Shown one piece after another: positions 27,989 through 46,864 of a stretch of DNA of 64,000 nucleotides. The number at the start of each line of letters is the position of its first letter. Within the stretch, counting starts at the first letter, position 1. The stretch is from NCBI GenBank assembly GCA_018261615.1, contig JAGTSE010000002.1, positions 97,507-161,506 on the forward strand. The letters run 5' to 3'. The notes under the pieces were generated by a model. It was given only the letters and a program-made list of their open reading frames with translations. It was not told the origin of the DNA and did not search any database. The stretch comes from Pseudomonadota bacterium. GTDB lineage: Bacteria > Pseudomonadota > Gammaproteobacteria > Enterobacterales > Enterobacteriaceae. The position numbers and the translations under genes are program-made.

Positions 27989-29421
27989 TAAATGGATTTT
28001 TCCAGCGTATTAAGCGGTAACTCAATACGGAAACAGACATCGGCTTTGCCGTCCGCCACCAATTGCAGCTCACCCTGCATACGGCGGAGGCAATCTCTGG
28101 CAATACTTAACCCTAATCCGCTTCCTTTCACCGCCCCTTTTCTTTGGTGGCTTCCCTGAAAGAAAGGTTCAAAAATCATCTCTCGTTCGCTTTCAGGGAT
28201 CGGCGTACCAGTATTTGCCACCTCAATACAAAGCCGGTTATCGGCTGTAAAACTGCGCAGATAAATGGTACCGGATTCAGCACCATAGTGCACCGCGTTG
28301 GAGTAAAGATTATCCAGCACGCTCATCAACAGCATGGGTTCAGCCTGGCAGCTTGCTGCATCCAGCGCGATCTCGGTATGCATCATTTTAGCTCGTGCCG
28401 GTAAACTGTGAGCGGAGATCACCATATCAATCAACGGTTCCAGCGCCACTTGTTCCAGTTCGACAGCGCCATCCGCCAGTTTGCGATTGTAATCGAGCAG
28501 TTGTTCAATCAGCTTTTGCAGATTGCGGCTGCTGGCGTCGAGGATCTCCACCACCTCTTTCTGCTCCGCCGTCAGCGGCCCAACCACTTCATCAGCAAGC
28601 AGTTCCGTCCCTTCACGCATACTGGCGAGCGGCGTTTTGAGTTCATGGGAAAGGTGACGTAAAAATTGATGACGTTGGGATTCCAGCCAGGCCAGCCTTT
28701 CACTGAGCCAAATAATCCGTTCGCCGACATAACGAAGTTCACGCGGCCCTTTAAACACGACAGAGTGGGCCAGAGATCGCCCTTCTCCCAGCAGGTTGAT
28801 CATCCGTTCGATTCCCTTCACCGGGCCGATGATCATACGGGTAAACAGTAGCATCAGGCCCAGACTTACCAGGAACAGTACCAGCGCCTGCCAGCCGAAA
28901 AACTGTCCACGCTCGGCGATCTCCAGTTGCAGTTGCTGCCCGCGCGAGAACACCACTGCGCGGGTGGATTGCACCATGTCAGTATTGGCGGCGGCAAAAG
29001 CTTCAAGCTGAGCGGAAGCCGTTGCCGACGGACCGCTGTTTTTACACTGCAACTGGGCAAGATCGCTGAGATCCTGGCGTAACGCCTGGTAGAGTTTGTC
29101 ATCCGGCAGCACGCCCGCGTGCGCATCAAGCATTTCGCTGTAGCGTTTACGCTGATTCTGGTAAACCCGTGCCAGCGTCGCATCATCCAGCACACAATAT
29201 TGGCGATAGCTGCGCTCCATTTCGAGCGCAGCATTGGTCATCGCTTCACTGCGACGTGCATCAATCAGCGTGGTGCGGTTGGTTTGCAGTGCCTGCGCGC
29301 TGAGCGCGTTCAGGCTTTGCCACGCCTGCCAGGCCAAAACCAGCAGCGGTAATAAAATCAACAGGAACGCCATCATGACCAGTTGGCGCAGCGAGCGGGG
29401 AAAAACAGGCCAGCGTTTCAA
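27988..29421 (-). CDS. glrK: Sensor histidine kinase GlrK (QseE)
   Basis: A 477-residue inner-membrane sensor kinase. Two membrane segments (about residues 12-32 and 173-194) flank a periplasmic domain, followed by HAMP, then a HisKA domain with the phospho-acceptor in LRHLSHELKTPLAS, then a HATPase domain with NAVHY (N box) and GSGLGLSIARDC. It phosphorylates GlrR and so controls the small RNA GlmY, encoded immediately upstream on the same strand. The start MKRWPVFPRSLRQLV matches relatives. Confidence 0.96.
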   Translation of the reverse strand: MKRWPVFPRSLRQLVMMAFLLILLPLLVLAWQAWQSLNALSAQALQTNRTTLIDARRSEAMTNAALEMERSYRQYCVLDDATLARVYQNQRKRYSEMLDAHAGVLPDDKLYQALRQDLSDLAQLQCKNSGPSATASAQLEAFAAANTDMVQSTRAVVFSRGQQLQLEIAERGQFFGWQALVLFLVSLGLMLLFTRMIIGPVKGIERMINLLGEGRSLAHSVVFKGPRELRYVGERIIWLSERLAWLESQRHQFLRHLSHELKTPLASMREGTELLADEVVGPLTAEQKEVVEILDASSRNLQKLIEQLLDYNRKLADGAVELEQVALEPLIDMVISAHSLPARAKMMHTEIALDAASCQAEPMLLMSVLDNLYSNAVHYGAESGTIYLRSFTADNRLCIEVANTGTPIPESEREMIFEPFFQGSHQRKGAVKGSGLGLSIARDCLRRMQGELQLVADGKADVCFRIELPLNTLEKSI

Positions 29422-29477
29422 TGCAGTACTCTCACCAAAAAAGATACCGGAATGCTAACCGATTTAGTAAATGCCAG

Positions 29478-29506
29478 AAACAACAAAGCCGGGTATTACC
29501 CCGGCT
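29478..29506 (-). terminator. GlmY terminator
   Basis: On the minus strand AGCCGGGGTAATACCCGGCT forms a tight stem followed by TTGTTGTTT. It ends glmY some 57 bp upstream of glrK. Confidence 0.88.
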
Positions 29507-29666
29507 CTGTTTAAAAATTAGGCGGTGCCTAACTCGACGTTTCGCCCGATATCTGATAAAGCTACGCAATGATCAGCAGTTGGACGGCAGGCACCTTTAA
29601 GTGCGTCATTCTGAGTTTATGTAGCGCGTCCCGAAGGGGCTGACATAAGAAAGTGAATGAGCCACT
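29479..29666 (-). ncRNA. glmY: Small RNA GlmY
   Basis: The minus strand starting AGTGGCTCATTCAC at 29666 closely matches E. coli GlmY over most of its length, including the stretch TTATGTCAGCCCCTTCGGGA and the later GTGCCTGCCGTCCAACTGCT. It ends in an intrinsic terminator (29478-29506). GlmY sequesters the adaptor RapZ, which spares GlmZ and raises GlmS, the glucosamine-6-phosphate synthase. A sigma54-type promoter lies immediately upstream at the expected distance, and the gene sits next to glrK as in E. coli. The ends are inferred by comparison. Confidence 0.93.
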
Positions 29667-29678
29667 GCCTGTTATTAT

Positions 29679-29693
29679 GCATGTATTATGCCA
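29679..29693 (-). promoter_or_regulatory. Sigma54 promoter of glmY
   Basis: On the minus strand TGGCATAATACATGC has the -24 GG and -12 GC with exactly ten bases between them, ending about 12 bases before the inferred GlmY 5' end. The stretch CATAAT inside could serve an overlapping sigma70 -10 element, as described for E. coli glmY. Confidence 0.85.
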
Positions 29694-29780
29694 ATGTATA
29701 AATAATTATTTTAATATACTGATTACAAATGAATTTTCATCTCTAAGCGGCAAAAAAAAATGTTTATCATTTCACCAACC

Positions 29781-29798
29781 TGTCGCTATTCAGCAACA
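29781..29798. promoter_or_regulatory. GlrR activator site, proximal (imperfect)
   Basis: TGTC-N10-AACA departs by one base from the GlrR pattern TGTC-N10-GACA. It lies about 115-132 bp upstream of the glmY start. Confidence 0.5.
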
Positions 29799-29843
29799 CC
29801 TACCAGAGAAGAGAAATAATTCATTTATAATCAATAAATTAAA

Positions 29844-29861
29844 TGTCTCCTTTTGGAGACA
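29844..29861. promoter_or_regulatory. GlrR activator site, middle
   Basis: TGTCTCCTTTTGGAGACA is a perfect TGTC-N10-GACA element and is itself a full palindrome. It lies about 178 bp upstream of the glmY start. Confidence 0.8.
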
Positions 29862-29876
29862 TTAAGGAATGTCTGT

Positions 29877-29894
29877 TGTCGGGAAATACCGACA
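29877..29894. promoter_or_regulatory. GlrR activator site, distal
   Basis: TGTCGGGAAATACCGACA is a second perfect TGTC-N10-GACA element, 33 bp beyond the middle site. The AT-rich DNA between the sites and the promoter would suit DNA bending by IHF, although I cannot call a specific IHF site. Confidence 0.8.
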
Positions 29895-29899
29895 GTGGA

Positions 29900-29939
29900 G
29901 CAGACAAGCCCCCTTCCCGAAGGAAGAGGGCTTGTCTGC
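29900..29939. other. Long hairpin downstream of purL
   Basis: GCAGACAAGCCC (29900-29911) pairs with GGGCTTGTCTGC (29928-29939), with further pairing of CTTCC and GGAAG inside. It lies just after the purL stop and beside the distal GlrR site. No T tract follows on the minus strand, so terminator function for purL is uncertain. Confidence 0.65.
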
Positions 29940-29948
29940 AACAGCCGA

Positions 29949-33836
<3,888 letters not shown>

Positions 33837-33922
33837 AAGTCTCTCGTCTTCGAAGCGTCAGGGACGCTTTAAGTGTGCACCAGGGGGAAAACGGGCGTCA
33901 TTATAGAGAATAGTGCGCGGCG

Positions 33923-33938
33923 ACGAAACCGTTTGCGT
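33923..33938. promoter_or_regulatory. PurR box upstream of purL
   Basis: Read on the minus strand, ACGCAAACGGTTTCGT fits the PurR operator consensus at 15 of 16 positions. It sits 87 bp upstream of the purL start and should repress purL when hypoxanthine or guanine is plentiful. Confidence 0.88.
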
Positions 33939-34104
33939 CGAAATAAACCATGTCTGATTTTTTAACAATAGCTGTCACCGACTGCTCTAATTAGTTGCCA
34001 ACTGGCGTTTTGTTGCGCAAAATGCCGCTCAATCACCGACAAATCCTGTTGTTACCACGGTAAAAAATATTCTGAAGCAAAGCACTGTGCAGAGAATTAA
34101 CTGA

Positions 34105-35664
34105 TTGAAAAAATTTAAGATTAATTATCTGCTCATCGGCATTGTCACCCTGCTGCTGGCAGCGGCCCTGTGGCCTTCCATTCCCTGGTTCGGTAAAGCC
34201 GACAATCGCATCGCGGCGATCAAAGCGCGCGGGGAGCTGCGCATCAGTACACTTTCCAGTCCGCTGACCTATGCCGTCATTGACGGGAAAACCACCGGAC
34301 TGGATTACGATCTGGCACAGCATTTTGCCGATTACCTCGGCGTCAAACTGAAAGTGACCGTGCGGCAGAACATCAACCAGCTTTTCGATGATCTCGATAA
34401 CGATGACGCCGATATGCTTGCTGCTGGCCTTGTCTATAACAGTGAACGTATCAAAAACTACCAGACCGGCCCAGTCTACTATTCGGTTTCGCAACAACTG
34501 GTTTATCGGGTTGGCGGTAATCGCCCACGCTCACTGCAATCGATCACCGCCGATCAGTTAACCATCGCCCCCGGCCACGTTGCGCTGGATGATCTGCGCG
34601 AGCTTAAAGAGAAAAAATACCCGGACTTAAGCTGGAAAGTGGACGAAAAACTGGGCACGACGGCGCTACTGGAACAGGTTGTCGAGGGCAAACTGAGTTA
34701 TACCGTGGCCGATTCAGTGGCAATCAGTCTGTTCCAGCGCGTTCATCCGGAACTGGCCGTAGCGCTGGATATCACCGATGAACAACCAGTAACCTGGTTC
34801 AGCAAGCGTAATGACGATAATACGCTGTCAGCGGCAATGCTCGACTTCTTCAACAATATGAATGAAGACGGCACGCTCTCCCGGCTGGAGGAGAAATACC
34901 TCGGCCACGGCGACGATTTTGACTATGTGGATACGCGCACTTTCCTGCGCGCAGTGGACAGCGTACTGCCAGATCTTCAGCCAATATTTGAAAAATACGC
35001 GCAGGAGATCGACTGGCGGTTGTTGGCAGCCATTTCTTACCAGGAGTCGCACTGGGATTCGCAGGCCACCTCGCCCACCGGCGTGCGCGGTCTGATGATG
35101 TTGACCAAAAATACGGCGCAGAGCCTGGGCTTAAACGATCGTACCGATGCTGAACAAAGCATCAGCGGCGGCACCCGTTACCTGCTGGATATGATGAGCA
35201 AAGTGCCGGATAGCGTGCCGCAGGATGAGAAAATTTGGTTTGCGCTGGCGGCCTACAATATGGGTTACGCTCATATGCTTGATGCCCGCGCGCTGACGGC
35301 GAAAACCAAAGGCAATCCCGATAGCTGGGCCGACGTCAAACAGCGACTGCCGCTGCTGAGCCAGAAACCCTGGTATAGCAAGCTGACCTACGGTTATGCC
35401 CGTGGTCACGAAGCTTATGCTTATGTGGAAAATATTCGTAAGTATGAAATTAGCCTGGTGGGTTATCTGCTTGAAAAAGAGAAGGTGGCCACCAAAGCCC
35501 TGCAACTGGCGCAGAGTTATCCGGCAGTTTCGACAGATGAACTTAACCGCCCGGATTACGGCGTGATACCATTCAGCGCGCTGACGCCCAACGTTGCCTT
35601 CCTGCGTAACCCGTTACTGGTACCCGAAGCACTGGTAAAAAATCCGCTAAAAGTAAATCGCTAA
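34105..35664 (+). CDS. mltF: Membrane-bound lytic transglycosylase F
   Basis: A 519-residue periplasmic enzyme. An N-terminal uncleaved-looking signal/anchor (about residues 8-25) precedes a solute-binding-protein-like sensor domain (about 40-265) and a C-terminal Slt-type lytic transglycosylase domain. The catalytic Glu lies in [11 protein letters not shown], with [14 protein letters not shown] further on. It cleaves peptidoglycan strands giving 1,6-anhydro-muramyl ends, and ligand binding to the N-terminal domain is known to modulate activity. The start is a TTG at 34105, which gives the family N-terminus MKKFKINYL. The C-terminal 30 residues diverge from E. coli. Confidence 0.95.
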   Translation: MKKFKINYLLIGIVTLLLAAALWPSIPWFGKADNRIAAIKARGELRISTLSSPLTYAVIDGKTTGLDYDLAQHFADYLGVKLKVTVRQNINQLFDDLDNDDADMLAAGLVYNSERIKNYQTGPVYYSVSQQLVYRVGGNRPRSLQSITADQLTIAPGHVALDDLRELKEKKYPDLSWKVDEKLGTTALLEQVVEGKLSYTVADSVAISLFQRVHPELAVALDITDEQPVTWFSKRNDDNTLSAAMLDFFNNMNEDGTLSRLEEKYLGHGDDFDYVDTRTFLRAVDSVLPDLQPIFEKYAQEIDWRLLAAISYQESHWDSQATSPTGVRGLMMLTKNTAQSLGLNDRTDAEQSISGGTRYLLDMMSKVPDSVPQDEKIWFALAAYNMGYAHMLDARALTAKTKGNPDSWADVKQRLPLLSQKPWYSKLTYGYARGHEAYAYVENIRKYEISLVGYLLEKEKVATKALQLAQSYPAVSTDELNRPDYGVIPFSALTPNVAFLRNPLLVPEALVKNPLKVNR

Positions 35665-35680
35665 TTTTTTGGGCGCGTGA

Positions 35681-36254
<574 letters not shown>

Positions 36255-36279
36255 TTATACACAGCGCCCCGGTCAGGCA

Positions 36280-36915
36280 CTACTCCAGGTGTTGCAGCTC
36301 ACCGCGCGGCGTAACACGCCAGCGGTGCTGGCAGAAATAGAGCAATGGATTATCCTGCTTGCTATCGCTGTAGCCACTGTACAGGCGCAGCGGCGTGCCG
36401 ATTTTACGTTCTAACTGCGCGACCTTTTCATGGCCAAGGCAGCGCATTGTTAACACCCAGCCGCCGTTACGCCGTTTGATTTGGCTGGCAATCAGATTCA
36501 CGCGCGGCAGCCAGGGCGTGTCGAAATAGACCTGCTCCACTAACGGTTGCGGCGAACCGGTAATCAGCCAAATATCCGCATCGGCTGCCGCAAGGTAGGT
36601 GGTCAACCTTGTCTGGACGACAGGAAATGCCGTTACGTGCCCGCGAAACCAGGCGACAAATTTCTGCTGGAGCGCCAGCAAATGGCGCTCGCTGTGACCA
36701 AACGTGCATCCCCACAGCAGCAAGCTCATCGGCCAGCGAGCGGCGCGCCCTTTGATCAATAACCCGCCGATAATCACCGGCAACAGCGGCAATACCAGTA
36801 AGGCATTAAGCGGGTGATGTCGCAGTAAATAGCGCAGAAATGTCCCGAACATATCCTGCTGATGCAGTGTGCCATCGAGGTCAAAAAAAACGACACGGCG
36901 CTCAGTGGTAGCCAA
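36280..36915 (-). CDS. pgpC: Phosphatidylglycerophosphatase C
   Basis: A 211-residue HAD-superfamily phosphatase that dephosphorylates phosphatidylglycerophosphate at the inner membrane. HAD motif I is FFDLDGTLHQQDMF (nucleophile Asp near residue 11). A membrane segment (about residues 34-54, LNALLVLPLLPVIIGGLLI) and motif II WLITGSPQPLV follow, then the late YSDSKQDNPLL with the metal-binding Asp. It matches E. coli YfhB in length and order. It lies 58 bp upstream of tadA on the same strand. Confidence 0.95.
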   Translation of the reverse strand: MATTERRVVFFDLDGTLHQQDMFGTFLRYLLRHHPLNALLVLPLLPVIIGGLLIKGRAARWPMSLLLWGCTFGHSERHLLALQQKFVAWFRGHVTAFPVVQTRLTTYLAAADADIWLITGSPQPLVEQVYFDTPWLPRVNLIASQIKRRNGGWVLTMRCLGHEKVAQLERKIGTPLRLYSGYSDSKQDNPLLYFCQHRWRVTPRGELQHLE

Positions 36916-37095
36916 ATGTTATCCCTCTGTCTGGTTTATCCCTGACCGCCAGCCTCCGGTTGTGGCGATCGCTCTTTCATAGCCTAACAGATAGATCCTC
37001 ACATTTCCGGTAACAGCCACCTCGGATAATAAGCAGATGCTGTTCATTGCCGGATGCTCTACACTGCCAGCATGCAACCATAATCCACAGCCACA

Positions 37096-38328
37096 ATGAT
37101 GATATCTCACTCCCGCGCCTTTCACTTTGCTCCGTTTCGCCATCTGTTTTTTGCCCGCTTGCTGACCGTGCTCGGCAATGGGATCGCACCAATTGCGCTA
37201 GCTTTTGCCGTGCTGGATATTGGCGGATCCGCCGCCGATCTAGGGTTAGTGGTGGCCGCACGTTCGCTGTTTAATGTTGTCTTTTTATTACTTGGCGGTG
37301 TGCTGGCTGATCGCTATTCACGTAGCCTGGTACTGGTTGCTTCCTCCGTTGTCGCCGCGCTTTCACAGGGCGCAGTGGCGTGGATGGTACTTGAGGGTAG
37401 CGCGACCGTGATTGGCCTTACCTTGCTTGGTACTATTAATGGTGCGGCGGCCGGTATTGCGCTGCCCGCGTCGTCCGCGCTGGTGCCACAAACCGTGCCT
37501 GCACATAATCTGCGGGCAGCCAATGCGCTGATCCAGTTAGGAATTTACAGCGGGACGGTCATTGGCGCATCTCTGGGCGGGATCCTGACTAGCGCCGTTG
37601 GGCCGGGCTGGGGGTTGGCGATTGATGCGCTGGGGTTTGCCGCCTCAGCGCCGCTTTACCTCTGCATTCGCGTGGATGCCATTAAAGCGGTGTCGCAGAG
37701 CAACATCCTGCAGGATCTGCGCGATGGATGGAAAGAGTTTGCCAGCCGTACCTGGGTCTGGTCGATCGTTGTACAGTTCACCATTATCAATGCTGCGTTT
37801 AGCGGGGTGGTGATGGTGCTTGGCCCGGTGATCGCGGATAGTTCATTCGGCCGCACCAGTTGGGGCATTATCGTTGCCGCGCAGAGCGTTGGCCTGATTG
37901 CCGGTTCGTTCCTTGCCCTGCGCTGGCGCCCACGCCGCGATCTGTTTATTGGCGTTATGCTGGTCGCCCTTTGCGCCGTGCCGATTTACCTGCTCAGCCA
38001 GGTTGCATCAACACTCTGGCTGATGTCCGCTTTTTTCCTGGCTGGCGTCACTTTTGGCCTGTTCGGTGTGGCATGGGCGCAATCGCTACAGATGCATATT
38101 CCGCCTGATAAGCTGGCGCGGGTGTATGCCTACGATGCGATGGGCTCGTTTATCGCTATCCCGGTGGGTGAACTGGGCGCCGGTCCGCTGGTATTGCATT
38201 ACGGCAGCGAGAATGTGTTGCAGGCCTGCGCGCTTGCCGTGATCATCGCCACGATTGGTGCCAGTTTAATTCCGGCGATTCGCCGGTTGGATAACTCGTC
38301 GCAGGTAGAATCCCCCCGCGCGCTGTGA
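37096..38328 (+). CDS. MFS exporter, DHA3-like family, substrate unknown
   Basis: A 410-residue major facilitator with 12 predicted membrane helices. Motif A, GGVLADRYSRSLVL, follows helix 2, and the fold resembles the DHA3 group (macrolide and siderophore exporters of the MFS_3 type). It has no counterpart at this place in E. coli K-12, where pgpC is followed directly by yfhH. Neighbours give no substrate clue, although the RpiR-type regulator yfhH lies 151 bp downstream on the same strand. GC content and codon use look like the neighbours, so transfer, if any, is not recent. I would not name a substrate. Confidence 0.85.
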   Translation: MMISHSRAFHFAPFRHLFFARLLTVLGNGIAPIALAFAVLDIGGSAADLGLVVAARSLFNVVFLLLGGVLADRYSRSLVLVASSVVAALSQGAVAWMVLEGSATVIGLTLLGTINGAAAGIALPASSALVPQTVPAHNLRAANALIQLGIYSGTVIGASLGGILTSAVGPGWGLAIDALGFAASAPLYLCIRVDAIKAVSQSNILQDLRDGWKEFASRTWVWSIVVQFTIINAAFSGVVMVLGPVIADSSFGRTSWGIIVAAQSVGLIAGSFLALRWRPRRDLFIGVMLVALCAVPIYLLSQVASTLWLMSAFFLAGVTFGLFGVAWAQSLQMHIPPDKLARVYAYDAMGSFIAIPVGELGAGPLVLHYGSENVLQACALAVIIATIGASLIPAIRRLDNSSQVESPRAL

Positions 38329-38479
38329 GCGGCCTGATCCTGGTCAAAAACTGGTCATCGATACTTTGTATCAATAGAATTTTTAATTCATAATAATAAT
38401 CCATTAATGGAATATTAAATTCTTTCGCCCGCTTAGCCGGGTACAGCCACAGCGGCTGATGATACCTCCCGGAGACGTT

Positions 38480-39328
38480 ATGAACTGTTTGATTCGCATT
38501 CGCCAGCGTTACCCTGGCCTGGCACAGAGCGATAAAAAACTGGCGGAATTTCTGCTGGAAAAACCCGATCGCGCGCGCCATTTAAGCTCACAACAACTGG
38601 CTGCTGAAGCGGGCGTCAGCCAGTCGAGCGTGGTGAAATTCGCGCAGAAGATGGATTTTAAAGGTTTCCCGGCGATGAAGCTGGCGATCAGCGAAGCGTT
38701 GGCCAGCAATCCGAACCCCTACTCAATTCCGGTGCATAACAAAATTCGCGGCGACGATCCGCTGCGGGTCGTTGGGGAAAAGCTGATCAACGAGTATCAA
38801 AGCGCCATGCATGCTTCGCTGGATGTCAACAGTGAAGAGAAACTGCTGGAAAGCGTATGCCTGCTGCGCGACGCACGGCGCATTATCCTGACGGGGATTG
38901 GCGCATCCGGGCTGGTTGCACGCAACTTCGGCTGGAAGTTGATGAAAATAGGCATCAACGCTGTCGTCGAGCAGGATATGCACGCCCTGCTGGCGACCGT
39001 GCAGGCCATGGAGCCGGGCGAACTACTGCTGCCGGTCTCCTATACCGGTGAACGGCGGGAGATCAATATGGCCGTAGATGAGACGCTGCGCGTGGGCGGT
39101 AAGGTTCTGGCAATTACCGGTTTTACACCTAACGCGCTGCAACAGCGCGCGTCACATTGCCTCTACACCATTGCCGAAGAACAGGCGACACGCAGCGCGG
39201 CGATCTCCTCCACCAGCGCGCAAATGATGCTGACAGATTTACTGTTTATGGCGCTGGTGCAGCAGGATCTGGAGCATGCGCCGGAGCGTATTCGCCACAG
39301 CGAGGAACTGGTAAAAAAACTGGTTTGA
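38480..39328 (+). CDS. yfhH: MurR/RpiR family transcriptional regulator
   Basis: A 282-residue regulator with an N-terminal HTH_6 domain (about residues 1-77; LAAEAGVSQSSVVKFAQKM is the recognition region) and a C-terminal SIS sugar-phosphate-binding domain (about 125-255; ILTGIGASGLVARN). It corresponds to E. coli YfhH, whose target is not established. The ATG at 38480 with a GGAG upstream gives the family N-terminus MNCLIRIRQRYP; the longer frame from 38459 is rejected. Confidence 0.93.
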   Translation: MNCLIRIRQRYPGLAQSDKKLAEFLLEKPDRARHLSSQQLAAEAGVSQSSVVKFAQKMDFKGFPAMKLAISEALASNPNPYSIPVHNKIRGDDPLRVVGEKLINEYQSAMHASLDVNSEEKLLESVCLLRDARRIILTGIGASGLVARNFGWKLMKIGINAVVEQDMHALLATVQAMEPGELLLPVSYTGERREINMAVDETLRVGGKVLAITGFTPNALQQRASHCLYTIAEEQATRSAAISSTSAQMMLTDLLFMALVQQDLEHAPERIRHSEELVKKLV

Positions 39329-39339
39329 ACAGGGAATGA

Positions 39340-40021
<682 letters not shown>

Positions 40022-40022
<1 letters not shown>

Positions 40023-40753
40023 TAGCCGCGAGCTTCCAGCATCAGACGTTTCATTTCGGCCACCGCCTCTTTCAGACCACTCATTACTGCACGGCCGATA
40101 ATTGCATGGCCGATATTCAGCTCGTGCATCTCCGGCAGTGCAGCGATCGCTTTCACGTTGTGATATGTCAGGCCGTGGCCGGCATTCACTTTCAGCCCCA
40201 GGCTTGCAGCATAGGTTGCCGCTTTGGCAATGCGTTCAAGTTCTTTTGCCTGTTCCGCATCGGTTTTAGCATCGGCATAGCAGCCGGTGTGGATCTCAAT
40301 ATAGGGCGCGCCAACCTCGGCGGCAGCGCTGATCTGTTCATCATCGGCATCAATAAACAGCGAAACAAGGATACCCGCCGCAGCCAGGCGCTGGCAGGCA
40401 TCACGCATTTTCTCGCGCTGACCGGCAACGTCCAGCCCGCCTTCAGTGGTGACCTCCTGGCGTTTTTCCGGTACCAGGCAGCAGAAGTGCGGTTTCGTTT
40501 CACAAGCGATCGCCAGCATCTCTTCGGTAACCGCCATTTCCAGATTCATGCGCGTGTGCAGAGTCTGGCGCAAAATGCGCACGTCACGGTCGGTAATGTG
40601 ACGGCGATCCTCACGCAGATGCACAGTGATACCATCGGCACCCGCCTGCTCGGCTATAAACGCCGCCTGCACCGGATCCGGATATGCAGTCCCGCGCGCG
40701 TTACGCAGGGTGGCAATGTGATCAATATTGACGCCTAACAGTAATTCAGCCAT
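40022..40753 (-). CDS. pdxJ: Pyridoxine 5'-phosphate synthase
   Basis: A 243-residue TIM-barrel enzyme that condenses 1-deoxyxylulose-5-phosphate with 3-amino-2-oxopropyl phosphate to make pyridoxine phosphate. Family segments [17 protein letters not shown] at the start and [16 protein letters not shown] in the phosphate-binding region are intact. It lies between recO and acpS, its usual place. Confidence 0.97.
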
Positions 40754-40818
40754 GACAATCCTCGTATTTTTATGGGTTCCGGCGCGGTCTTCGCCCCGCC
40801 AGGCCTGTAATTTTTCCG

Positions 40819-41526
40819 CTATCGTTTGGGAACAAATTGCCGGAATAGCTCGCGGCTTTTCAGCGGTTTGCCACCAAGATACGGCTTTAACGCAATGCGG
40901 GTAAAGCGCTTTGCCGCACGCAGGGTGTCGGCATCCGGGAACTCCCGCTCCGCCAGCGCACGCAGATGTCGCCCGGTAAACGTGCTGTTATCGATCACCA
41001 CGCTGGCGATAAAGCCCTTCTCTTCTCGGTAGCGGTAGGTCATGCCATCATCCACCGGCTCGCCGCTGCCCGCGCAGTGGAGAAAATCCACGCCGTAACC
41101 GAGATGGCCAAGCAGTGCCAGCTCAAAGCGGCGCAGGACGGGTTCCGGCGTGCCGGTTGCGCCAGCCAGCGCCTGGATACAGTGCAGATAATCAAAAAAG
41201 AGTTCCGAGAAGCGTGTCTCGTGCTCCAGCACTCTGGAGATAAGTTCGTTGACGTAGAGACCGCTGTAGAGCGTGATACCGCTCAGCGGCAGCGCCAGTG
41301 ATACCGCTTCCGCGCTGCGCAGGGTTTTAACTTCACCGCGCCCGCTAAAGCGAACCAGCAGAGGGGTAAAAGGCTGTAAAGCGCCTTTCAGACTGGAGCG
41401 CTTTGAACGTGCGCCTTTGGCGACAAGGCGCACGCGGCCTGACTCTTCCGTGAAGACGTCCAGCATCAGGCTGGTTTCGCTCCAGGGGCGACTATGCAGA
41501 ACAAATGCGCGCTGCCAGCCTTCCAT
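40819..41526 (-). CDS. recO: DNA repair protein RecO
   Basis: A 235-residue RecF-pathway mediator that loads RecA on SSB-coated DNA together with RecR. An N-terminal OB fold ([20 protein letters not shown]) and a C-terminal helical domain are clear. The ATG at 41526 gives the family start; the frame open to 41595 is not supported. The protein ends at FRQFVPKR, about seven residues shorter than E. coli RecO, which has a short extra tail. The zinc-finger cysteines of some RecO proteins are not expected in this group. Confidence 0.95.
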   Translation of the reverse strand: MEGWQRAFVLHSRPWSETSLMLDVFTEESGRVRLVAKGARSKRSSLKGALQPFTPLLVRFSGRGEVKTLRSAEAVSLALPLSGITLYSGLYVNELISRVLEHETRFSELFFDYLHCIQALAGATGTPEPVLRRFELALLGHLGYGVDFLHCAGSGEPVDDGMTYRYREEKGFIASVVIDNSTFTGRHLRALAEREFPDADTLRAAKRFTRIALKPYLGGKPLKSRELFRQFVPKR

Positions 41527-41648
41527 TATGTTATGCCCGGCGTTCAGGTTGCAGATGCACAGGCTGCTTTTGCGTAAGCCAGTCACTGATTGCAAAACTT
41601 ACGGTCTGGCCGCCTGCCTGCCCCCCGAAATTCATCGAGATGGCTCGC

Positions 41649-44424
<2,776 letters not shown>

Positions 44425-44439
44425 GCCAACTCCTTTAGG

Positions 44440-46239
<1,800 letters not shown>

Positions 46240-46384
46240 AGAGTGAGATTTTATGCCTTACGAGTAGCTAAGAGGCCTGTTCGCGCCTGACGTCAAATGT
46301 ACTGAAACGCCGCATTCTACACTACAACCACAATGCGGGGAAATGCCAGAAAGTGACGCCATTACCGCAAGGCGAAAAGGGAAA

Positions 46385-46864
46385 TTACGGACGATTTACA
46401 GCAGTGGCGCTATCGACGCGAATCATCTCTGGCGGCAAGCCAACGCTTAAAATCACTGGCTGCCACTCACTGCGAGTAGCCAGCTTTGGCGACAGCCCGC
46501 GCGCGAGTAAAAAGCCACCAACACCGCCCAGCACCGCGCCGCACAGCGCTGCGATATCGGCAGCAAACAGCGACTGGAAAATGGCCCCCATGGCAAACAG
46601 CCCCACCAGCGGCGACATATACACCAGCATGGCGGAGCTCAGCAAGCTGGCTTCAGCAATGCCCAGCTCCACTTTTTGCCCCGCCACCAACGGTTGTTCG
46701 CAAGGAACAGCAATGGAGTGCGTTGTTTGCGGACCCAGTTTATTCAGCACACGGCTGCCGCAACCTGCACGGGAAGCGCAACTGCTACAGGATGCTTTGA
46801 CATCACATTCGACCAGCGCGTTACCATTTTGCCAGGAAACGACTGTCGCCCACTCTTTAATCAT
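46385..46864 (-). CDS. rseC: SoxR-reducing system / sigmaE regulator RseC
   Basis: A 159-residue inner-membrane protein. The N-terminal cytoplasmic part carries four cysteines in the pattern CDVKASCSSCASRAGCG (C-x5-C-x2-C-x5-C), probably a metal or Fe-S site, and two membrane segments lie at about residues 72-92 and 98-118. RseC is a minor positive factor for sigmaE and takes part in SoxR reduction with the Rsx complex. The start overlaps the rseB stop by four bases. Confidence 0.95.
   Translation of the reverse strand: MIKEWATVVSWQNGNALVECDVKASCSSCASRAGCGSRVLNKLGPQTTHSIAVPCEQPLVAGQKVELGIAEASLLSSAMLVYMSPLVGLFAMGAIFQSLFAADIAALCGAVLGGVGGFLLARGLSPKLATRSEWQPVILSVGLPPEMIRVDSATAVNRP

Noticed and set aside
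40819..41526. RecO shorter by about seven C-terminal residues than E. coli RecO
   Set aside because: The tail is variable in the family and all core segments are intact, so this is not a truncation of functional interest.
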